DNA from: DASUSF01 sp036375275
GTDB lineage: Bacteria; Pseudomonadota; Alphaproteobacteria; Geminicoccales; Geminicoccaceae
Assembly: GCA_036375275.1 (NCBI GenBank)
Contig: DASUSF010000472.1
Location: 1 to 5,659, forward strand
Direction of reading: 5' to 3'
Length of the DNA stretch: 5,659 nt
The notes beneath the pieces were generated by a model. The model saw only the letters and a program-made list of their open reading frames with translations. It was not told where the DNA came from and searched no databases. Shown piece by piece: positions 1 through 4,290 of the stretch. Made by a program: the position numbers and the translations under genes. The first letter of the stretch is position 1; each line of letters opens with the position of its first letter.

Positions 1-466
1 CTACATCCCGGTGATCGAGAGCTGCAACACGATGGAGAACGAGGAGATGATCCCGGGCGAGAGCTACAAGCCCCGGGAGTTCTTCACCGGCGGCGGGCCG
101 CGCCAGCACGAGCCGATCTCGGGATCGCTGACCGCGATCGACGCCAAGACCGGCGAGATCAAGGGCAAGTACAAGACCAAATACCCGCTGCTCGGCGGGG
201 TCCTGACGACGGCCGGCGATCTCGTCTTCACCGGCCGCCCGGCGGGCGAGTTCGTGGCGCTGGACGCCGTGACCCTGGAAGAGCTCTGGAAGTTCGACAC
301 CAACGCCGGGATCAACGCGCCGCCGATCACCTACTCGGTCGACGGCAAGCAATACGTGGCACTCCTGGTCGGGCTCGGCGGCGCTTGGCCGAAGTGGTTC
401 GTCGACGGCACCGAGGGACTGGAGAAGGTCGAGCCGGGCTCGATGCTCTACGTCTTCTCGCTGTAG
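1..466 (+). CDS. PQQ-dependent alcohol dehydrogenase (methanol/ethanol family), C-terminal part
   Basis: This is the last ~154 residues of a periplasmic quinoprotein dehydrogenase, which oxidises primary alcohols (or aldehydes) with bound pyrroloquinoline quinone and passes electrons to a cytochrome c. The frame is open to the left edge (it begins Tyr-Ile-Pro), so the GTG at 11 is internal and the true start is outside. Seen in the sequence are beta-propeller repeat signatures: SLTAIDAKTGEIKGKYKT, GGVLTTAGDLVFTGRPAGEF, LDAVTLEELWKFDT, and the late block NAGINAPPITYSVDGKQYVA, typical of the last blades. The protein stops at SMLYVFSL with no CxxCH haem domain after the propeller, so it is a plain quinoprotein and not a quinohaemoprotein. 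The residues that decide calcium versus lanthanide use lie upstream and cannot be read. Translation ends at TAG 464-466, just before a strong terminator hairpin. The c-type cytochrome at 997-1503 is a plausible partner. The family call is secure; the substrate is not. Confidence 0.93.
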   Translation, partial: YIPVIESCNTMENEEMIPGESYKPREFFTGGGPRQHEPISGSLTAIDAKTGEIKGKYKTKYPLLGGVLTTAGDLVFTGRPAGEFVALDAVTLEELWKFDTNAGINAPPITYSVDGKQYVALLVGLGGAWPKWFVDGTEGLEKVEPGSMLYVFSL

Positions 467-490
467 CTGCAGCCATCCAGGCAGCATGGA

Positions 491-523
491 GAGGGGCGGG
501 CCGCCATCGGCCCGCCCCTCCTT
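491..523 (+). terminator. Rho-independent-type terminator after the PQQ dehydrogenase gene
   Basis: A perfect 12-bp inverted repeat (491-502 GAGGGGCGGGCC, 509-520 GGCCCGCCCCTC) encloses a 6-base loop and is followed by CTTT. It starts 24 bases after the TAG stop of the dehydrogenase. The T-run is short, but the stem is very stable. On the opposite strand no T-run follows, so it mainly serves the + strand gene, although the hairpin could also shield the convergent gene ending at 578. Confidence 0.82.
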
Positions 524-577
524 TCGTGCGCCCTGGGCGATCCGTGCGGCCGTCGGGACGCGCGTTCTCCGTGCCGC

Positions 578-880
578 CTACTGCTGCGGCTGACCGATCC
601 GGGTGACCATGTTCTGGTCGCCCTGTTCCTCGTAGAACAGGGTCACCTTGTCGCCGACCGCCGGCAGGACGGCCGTGCCCGCCTGCTCGGCGATGTTGAA
701 CTCCTTGCCGTCGATCGTGATCACGTGTTCCTGATCGTCGACGTCGGTGACGGTGCCGGTGACCTGCATCTCGTTCCCGCTGCCCTCCTGCTGGGTCTGC
801 TGGCTCTGCTGGGCCAGGGCGCCATGCAGCGAGAACGCGCCGACGGCGAGCAGGGCGGCGGTCAGGAGCAGCTTTCGCAT
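578..880 (-). CDS. Small secreted protein, DUF1344-like, unknown function
   Basis: A 100-aa exported protein. Residues 1-23 form a classic signal peptide (MRKLLLTAALLAVG core, cleavage after ALA). A glutamine-rich linker follows (QQSQQTQQ), then a compact beta-rich domain of about 65 residues (VTGTVTDVDDQEHVITIDGK ... VGDKVTLFYEEQGDQNMV). The pattern of a turn-over-strand 'G-x-V-x-x-V-D ... I-T-I-D-G-K ... G-D-K-V-x-x-x-Y' recalls small periplasmic DUF1344-type proteins with an OB- or SH3-like barrel; this assignment is by resemblance only. I chose ATG 880 because AAGGGAGA lies about 8 bases upstream; a GTG immediately before it (883) would add one residue. The gene converges on the dehydrogenase. 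A perfect EcfG-type promoter at 943-967 suggests induction by general stress. No cysteines or catalytic motif are seen; it could bind a ligand or metal or act structurally. Confidence 0.85.
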   Translation of the reverse strand: MRKLLLTAALLAVGAFSLHGALAQQSQQTQQEGSGNEMQVTGTVTDVDDQEHVITIDGKEFNIAEQAGTAVLPAVGDKVTLFYEEQGDQNMVTRIGQPQQ

Positions 881-942
881 CACCCGATCTCCCTTCGATC
901 ATCGTTGCGGCGGCGCCGGCCTCGGCGCCTCACGCCCGCTCA

Positions 943-967
943 AACGGATCTCGGGCCGCCGGGTTCC
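943..967 (-). promoter_or_regulatory. EcfG-type (general stress response) promoter for the small secreted protein
   Basis: On the - strand the sequence reads GGAAC (967-963), 16 bases, CGTT (946-943). This matches the alphaproteobacterial sigma-EcfG consensus GGAAC-N16/17-CGTT at every defined base. It lies in the spacer between the cytochrome stop (997) and the ATG at 880, on the correct strand, and predicts a start of transcription near 935 and a leader of about 55 bases. A full match in a spacer of about 115 bp is unlikely by chance. Its function is inferred from the motif. Confidence 0.68.
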
Positions 968-996
968 TTCGGTGCCGGGGGTGCCTGGACCCGCCA

Positions 997-1503
997 CTAC
1001 ATCGAGTCGCACTGCTTCGCCGCGTCGCCCCAGAAGGCGATGCAGTCCTCGCGGGTGGGCTCGCCCCTCCCCTGGATCGCCGCCTGGACATAGTCGACCA
1101 CCGCCTCGATCTCCGCGTCGCGGAGAAAGATCGCGGCCTTCGGCGGGAGGTCGCCGCCGAGGTCGGACCGGGTCATGTCGTAGCAGCCGCGGTCCGTGCC
1201 GCGCCACGCCGTCCGGTCGTGATACGGCATCCGGGTCGCCGGGCGCCCACACCGGACGGCCTCGATCAGGCCCTGACGGTCGAGCCCGGTCTCGCGCAGC
1301 GACAGGGCCGCGCCGCCGTAGCCGCCGCCGCCGCCGTGCCACTTGTGGCAGCCGACGCAGTTGGCCTTGTCGTAGACCCGCTTGCCGGTCTCGATGTCGC
1401 CGCCCTGGGCGCGGACCTCCGCCGCCAGGACGAGCGCGCCGAGGCCGCAGGCGGAGACCAGCACCACACCGCGCGCCGCGGCGCTCCGACGCATGAAAGC
1501 CAT
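997..1503 (-). CDS. Periplasmic monohaem c-type cytochrome, probable partner of PQQ dehydrogenase
   Basis: A 168-aa exported cytochrome c. Residues 1-32 are a signal peptide (MAFMRRSAAARG, hydrophobic core, cleavage after VRA). The haem site CVGCH is at residues 49-53, preceded by the usual GKRVYDKAN helix. Met92 in the TRMPYH segment is the likely second haem ligand, and the C-terminal helix AEIEAVVDYVQAAIQG (129-144) is the typical closing helix of class I cytochromes, followed by about 24 extra residues. Four further cysteines (C85, C107, C154, C165) could form two disulfides. ATG 1503 is chosen because AGGAGGT lies 7 bases upstream; the Met at codon 4 has no such support. It has its own promoter at 1540-1569, divergent from the gene at 1614. 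The nearby quinoprotein lacks a haem domain, so this protein is a reasonable electron acceptor for it; that link is inferred from context. The cytochrome c call is firm, but the precise subfamily (XoxG/MxaG/PedF-like or other) is not resolved. Confidence 0.93.
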   Translation of the reverse strand: MAFMRRSAAARGVVLVSACGLGALVLAAEVRAQGGDIETGKRVYDKANCVGCHKWHGGGGGYGGAALSLRETGLDRQGLIEAVRCGRPATRMPYHDRTAWRGTDRGCYDMTRSDLGGDLPPKAAIFLRDAEIEAVVDYVQAAIQGRGEPTREDCIAFWGDAAKQCDSM

Positions 1504-1510
1504 CCTCGGG

Positions 1511-1517
1511 ACCTCCT
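1511..1517 (-). promoter_or_regulatory. Strong ribosome binding site of the cytochrome c gene
   Basis: The - strand reads AGGAGGT, a near-perfect anti-16S match, 7 bases before ATG 1503. It decides the start in favour of 1503 over the in-frame ATG at 1494. Confidence 0.85.
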
Positions 1518-1539
1518 GTTCGCGTTATCGTTGGAAGCG

Positions 1540-1569
1540 ATTGTAGGGAGAGCGTCGTGCGGTTGTGAA
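1540..1569 (-). promoter_or_regulatory. Sigma70-type promoter for the cytochrome c gene
   Basis: The - strand carries TTCACA (1569-1564), an 18-base spacer and TACAAT (1545-1540). Each hexamer matches the housekeeping consensus at 5 of 6 bases, and TACAAT stands out in otherwise GC-rich DNA. Transcription would start near 1533, giving a leader of about 30 bases that contains the AGGAGGT site. It lies in the 110-bp divergent spacer shared with the gene at 1614. Confidence 0.65.
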
Positions 1570-1613
1570 GCGACCGCCACGCCGCGCGTCCGATGGTCAG
1601 GGGGAGCGACGCC

Positions 1614-2306
1614 ATGGGCAGGAAGCTGCAAGCGATCATCCGACGGGCGGGAGGGATCCTCGGGATCGCCCTCGCCGCGGCCGCGGTCCCGACGGCGGCA
1701 GGCGGCGCCGAGGATCCCGAGGCCGGCGATCTTCGCGACATCCGGGTCGGCACCGAGGTGGAGGCCTTGCCGAGCGAGGGCTACACGAGCTTCCGCTGTG
1801 GCGCGGGCGGCGGCGATCCGGGCCGGGAGATCGCCGGCTGGGCGGCGTTCCAGACGTGCCCGCCCAACCCGGACGGGCTGCACGAGGTCGCCTTCGGCTA
1901 CGACGAGGACGCCAACCCGTGGGCGGCGGTGAGCGACCGCTTCGAGGGCACGACCGTCGCCGGCCATCCGGTCGTGCCGACGCTCCTGATCGACGACGCC
2001 GGCGTCGTCCGGGGGCTCCGGATCGTGACCGACCCCGGCGACCGCATGTACCTGAAGAAGAAGGCGTACCTCCTCTACGTCCGGGTCATGGGGCGCTATG
2101 GCCGGGACGGCTGGAGCTGCGAGGAGCGGGAGCCGGAAGCCGGCTACCGCCCGGTCGGGGGGATGTACATCGACCGGCGCTGCGAGAAGCGCTGGAAGGA
2201 CCGCGACCTGATCCTCGAGACCCAGCTGTTCCGCGCGCCCGGCGAGGAGGGACGGGCGTTCACCGGCGCGACCCAGCTCGAGATCATGCAGGCGCCGTCC
2301 GGCTGA
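1614..2306 (+). CDS. Secreted protein of unknown function with four cysteines, next to the cytochrome/quinoprotein genes
   Basis: A 230-aa protein with an N-terminal signal (GRKLQAIIRR, then an Ala-rich hydrophobic stretch ending near residue 32), so probably periplasmic. The mature part has four cysteines (C62, C82, C169, C190), enough for two disulfides. It opens with a segment LRDIRVGTEVEALPSEGY, and the centre contains GHPVVPTLLIDDAGVVRGLRI and TDPGDRMYLKKKAYLL. I recall similar uncharacterised proteins beside PQQ dehydrogenase and cytochrome c genes, but I know no defined function and see no catalytic motif. ATG 1614 is preferred because AGGGGGAG lies 7 bases upstream and the signal peptide then begins properly; ATG 1593 would add seven residues without a comparable ribosome site. 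It is divergent from the cytochrome with a 110-bp spacer. A role in assembling or tuning the alcohol oxidation system is possible, but this rests on gene neighbourhood alone. Confidence 0.86.
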   Translation: MGRKLQAIIRRAGGILGIALAAAAVPTAAGGAEDPEAGDLRDIRVGTEVEALPSEGYTSFRCGAGGGDPGREIAGWAAFQTCPPNPDGLHEVAFGYDEDANPWAAVSDRFEGTTVAGHPVVPTLLIDDAGVVRGLRIVTDPGDRMYLKKKAYLLYVRVMGRYGRDGWSCEEREPEAGYRPVGGMYIDRRCEKRWKDRDLILETQLFRAPGEEGRAFTGATQLEIMQAPSG

Positions 2307-2317
2307 GCAGCGAGGAA

Positions 2318-2334
2318 GCCGGGACGGGCCCGGC
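2318..2334 (+). terminator. Weak hairpin after the four-cysteine protein gene, possible terminator
   Basis: GCCGGG (2318-2323) and CCCGGC (2329-2334) can form a 6-bp GC stem with a 5-base loop, 11 bases after the stop at 2306. There is no T-run, so intrinsic termination is doubtful; in DNA this GC-rich such stems also arise by chance. Confidence 0.25.
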
Positions 2335-2366
2335 GCACCCGATCATCCGCCGGTGGTCCTCCCACG

Positions 2367-2394
2367 TTGCCCGAGCCGCCCGTCTCCCTATGCT
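2367..2394 (+). promoter_or_regulatory. Candidate promoter for the small EthD-like gene
   Basis: TTGCCC (2367-2372), 16 bases, TATGCT (2389-2394): each box matches the sigma70 consensus at 4 of 6 bases. TATGCT is the most AT-like spot in the 162-bp spacer 2307-2468. The predicted leader is about 68 bases and includes a GC-rich stem at 2419-2435. The evidence is modest. Confidence 0.35.
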
Positions 2395-2453
2395 CGCTCA
2401 CCGGCGGTCGCGGACGAAGCCCGGCGGCGCCGGGCACCACGGGGCCGGACACC

Positions 2454-2460
2454 AGGAGGG
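2454..2460 (+). promoter_or_regulatory. Ribosome binding site fixing the start of the EthD-like gene
   Basis: AGGAGGG lies 8 bases before ATG 2469. It rules in that start over the upstream in-frame TTG at 2367, whose extra residues are Pro/Gly/Arg-rich and unlike coding sequence. Confidence 0.82.
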
Positions 2461-2468
2461 AGAGCGGG

Positions 2469-2816
2469 ATGCCGATCGACTCGAGCTACGTCCTGATGGT
2501 CAGCATGGACGTGGCGGCCGACAAGGAGGACCTGTTCAACGAGGTCTACGACCAGGAGCACATTCCGAACCTGCTCAAGGTGCCGGGCGTGCTGAGCGCG
2601 ACCCGCGCCAGGAGCGAGCCGTTCAGGATGAGCATCGGCGGCGACACGAAGGAGGTCGAGGCGGCGAGCCCCCGCTATGTCGCGATCTACGAGATCGAGC
2701 GGCCGGAGGTGCTGGCCGGCGCGGCCTGGGCCGAAGCGGTCGAGGCGGGCCGCTGGCCGACGGAGGTGCGCCCGCACACCACCAACCGCCGGCAGGCGCT
2801 GTTCAGGAAGCGCTGA
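2469..2816 (+). CDS. Small dimeric alpha/beta-barrel (EthD-like) family protein
   Basis: A 115-aa cytoplasmic protein without signal peptide or membrane segment. The layout is that of a ferredoxin-like dimeric alpha/beta-barrel: strand YVLMVSMDV (7-15), helix KEDLFNEVYDQEHIPNLLKV (19-38) ending in a PGVLSATRA turn and strand (39-47), a middle strand SPRYVAIYEI (68-77), then a helix rich in Ala/Glu and the tail GRWPTEVRPHTTNRRQALFR (94-113). The EVYDQEHIPNLLKVPGV segment resembles the signature helix and following turn of EthD/antibiotic-monooxygenase-like proteins. Members serve as small catabolic enzymes or accessory proteins, but many have no known role; no substrate can be deduced here. 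It stands alone: the upstream gene ends 162 bp away, and the next gene is convergent, ending 43 bp after this stop. The fold assignment is by pattern and is moderately sure; function is unknown. Confidence 0.87.
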   Translation: MPIDSSYVLMVSMDVAADKEDLFNEVYDQEHIPNLLKVPGVLSATRARSEPFRMSIGGDTKEVEAASPRYVAIYEIERPEVLAGAAWAEAVEAGRWPTEVRPHTTNRRQALFRKR

Positions 2817-2859
2817 GCGGCGGCCGCGGCCCCTGCCCGCGCCCGTCGATCGGCCGGGC

Positions 2860-3630
2860 TCAGCGCACGAACCCCGTGAGGCGGGCGATCACCCTGCCGA
2901 AGCGGGTCTCGGCCTCGGCCCGGACCGGCCAGTAGCGGCCGGGCACGATCTCGCGGCTGAGCAGGACCGTGGCCGGCGCGCGATCGGCGTCGCGCGCGCT
3001 CTGCCAGCGCCGGGACGCGCCCGCGGCGACCTCGCCGTCGACGCTGCAGGCGAGTGCCTGGGCGATCGAGACCGCCTCGAACTCGAGGGCGACCGGGTGC
3101 TCGCGCTCGGCGCAGACCAGCTCGACGCGGACCGCGCGCTTGCCGTCGAAGCTCACCTCCTCGAAGCGGGCGCCAGGCGCTGCCGCCCGGGTCGCGCGGA
3201 GCGCGAGGGCCAGCGGGTCGGGCGCCGCCTGCAGGGCGGGAGGGACCGGGTCCCGCTGCTCGTCCTCCGGCACCTTCACCTCGATCCGGATCGCGTCGCC
3301 GTCCGGTCCGAACTCCACCGTCCAGGTGCTGCGGCCGGCCCGGCGCCGGCTCTCGCCCCTATACCGCGTCGGCACCGGCCCCGGATCGCCGATCACCCCT
3401 TCGCTCGCGCCGAGCGCGGTGAACGGGAACAGCCAGGCGAGGAAGCTGGTCGTGCGGGCGCCATAGGCGAGGCGGTAGGTGGCCTCGTCCGCGCGCAGGC
3501 GGGTCTCGAAGCGGCCGATCTCGAGCCCGCCCCAGAGCAGCTCGTAGGTGGCCTCGAGCCGCTCCGCCGCCGTGGCGCCGGTCGGCCCGAGCAGCGCGAG
3601 GAGGCAGCAGATCAGGGCGACGGCCGGCAC
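2860..3630 (-). CDS. Secreted DUF3108 domain protein
   Basis: A protein of about 256 aa with a hydrophobic N-terminus (AVALICCLLALLGPTGATAA) that looks like a signal peptide cleaved near ATAA-ERL. The rest matches DUF3108: it starts LEATYELLWGGLEIGRFETR, a strand-turn-strand opening characteristic of the family, then ARTTSFLAWLFPFTALGASE and RYRGESRRRAGRS, and closes with RYWPVRAEAETRFGRVIARL. These are predicted all-beta periplasmic proteins with no established function. Two cysteines (in LVCAE and ALACSV) may pair. The start is uncertain. GTG 3630 has GGAGA about 6 bases upstream and follows the previous stop (3656) by 25 bp, but gives a signal peptide without basic residues. An upstream TTG at 3684 would add 18 residues with several arginines, overlapping the previous gene by 29 bases and lacking a ribosome site. 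Last of three same-strand genes, it may be cotranscribed with the ureidoglycolate-lyase-like gene. Confidence 0.86.
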   Translation of the reverse strand: MPAVALICCLLALLGPTGATAAERLEATYELLWGGLEIGRFETRLRADEATYRLAYGARTTSFLAWLFPFTALGASEGVIGDPGPVPTRYRGESRRRAGRSTWTVEFGPDGDAIRIEVKVPEDEQRDPVPPALQAAPDPLALALRATRAAAPGARFEEVSFDGKRAVRVELVCAEREHPVALEFEAVSIAQALACSVDGEVAAGASRRWQSARDADRAPATVLLSREIVPGRYWPVRAEAETRFGRVIARLTGFVR

Positions 3631-3655
3631 GAGCGGTCTCCGTTCACGGCCGTCC

Positions 3656-4222
3656 TCAGGTGAGCCGCGCGGCGGGCGGGTCAAGCGGGCGGATCAGAAA
3701 GCGGAGGCCGTCCCGCTCGGCGTAGTCGACGACCTGGGTCCGGGTCGCGGGCTCGCCGGTCCTGATCTGCCGCTCGAGCTCGTGCTGGGTGTGGGCATCG
3801 GTCAGGAAGGCGAACGCGGCGCCGGCCGGAGAGAGCGGGAAGCGGGTCAGCGCGTGCCAGGTGCCGCGCCAGAGCATGATCCCGCGGTCGCCGGGCACCA
3901 GGAACGCGCGCACGTCGCCGGGCGCCGGCACCTCGTCCGGACCGCTCGCCGGGGCGACCACCATCACCGACTCCGCTCCGCCGAGGGCGATGAAGCTCTG
4001 GGTCACGTCGAAGTGGCGCTCGAGCTTCGCGAAGGCGAGCGGCCGGTGGTCGTAGTGGATCACGAGCAGGTCGGCCCGACCCGCGACGTCGAAGGCGAGG
4101 CGCCACGACCGGAGCCCCTCCGCCTCGTAGACCGGCGGCGCCCCGCCCTCGCCGATCACCTGACCGAACGGCGCGAAGGCCGCCGGCGAGAGCGGCTGAA
4201 CGGTGATCTCGACGGTGCGCAT
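3656..4222 (-). CDS. Ureidoglycolate lyase family protein (AllA-like)
   Basis: A 188-aa cytoplasmic protein of the ureidoglycolate lyase (PF04115, cupin-like) family. The namesake enzyme splits ureidoglycolate into glyoxylate and urea in purine (allantoin) breakdown. Seen are the opening EITVQPLSPAAFAPFGQVI (5-23) typical of AllA, then the family core: LERHFDVTQSFIALGG (67-82), VMVVAPAS (86-93), VRAFLVPGDRGIMLWRGTWH (104-123), the last block being the conserved 'gly-x-x-trp-his' region. E. coli AllA has 160 residues; here about 45 residues follow the core, including TDAHTQHELERQIRTGEPAT. ATG 4222 is chosen because GGAAGGA lies about 5 bases upstream. The gene sits 68 bp after the uracil glycosylase gene and 25 bp before the DUF3108 gene, with no allantoin or urea genes in view, so the true substrate may be a different ureido or related acid. 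The family is confident; the exact reaction is only probable. Confidence 0.88.
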   Translation of the reverse strand: MRTVEITVQPLSPAAFAPFGQVIGEGGAPPVYEAEGLRSWRLAFDVAGRADLLVIHYDHRPLAFAKLERHFDVTQSFIALGGAESVMVVAPASGPDEVPAPGDVRAFLVPGDRGIMLWRGTWHALTRFPLSPAGAAFAFLTDAHTQHELERQIRTGEPATRTQVVDYAERDGLRFLIRPLDPPAARLT

Positions 4223-4290
4223 CCTCGTCCTTCCCAGCGGGTGTTCTCGGTGTGCGGCCAGCCGAGCATCCGCACCGATCGCGCGGCGGG

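Noticed and set aside
1533..1556. Partial EcfG-like match (GGAAG ... CGTC) on the + strand before the four-cysteine gene
   Set aside because: Two of nine defined bases differ and the spacer is 15 instead of 16-17 bases, so it does not support a stress promoter.
899..1753. A 284-aa - strand open frame overlapping the cytochrome c gene
   Set aside because: The cytochrome frame has the haem motif, signal peptide, promoter and ribosome site; this one is a low-complexity shadow.
2419..2435. 7-bp GC stem with a 3-base loop in the leader of the EthD-like gene, considered as a riboswitch or attenuator
   Set aside because: A single short GC stem without conserved bases or an alternative pairing; likely chance.
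1565..2935. A 456-aa + strand open frame overlapping the four-cysteine protein and the EthD-like gene
   Set aside because: It lies in a different frame from both real genes, is dominated by Arg/Gly/Pro and has no recognisable domain or ribosome site.
2677..3663. A 328-aa + strand open frame opposite the DUF3108 gene
   Set aside because: Antisense to a gene with a signal peptide and family motifs; the translation is compositionally biased and featureless.
4246..4280. Imperfect inverted repeat (TCGGTG-TG-CGG ... CCG-CACCGA) in the spacer after the UdgX gene, considered as a terminator or operator
   Set aside because: The stem has a 2-base bulge, a 12-base loop and no T-run; it is too weak to support a call in DNA of this GC content.
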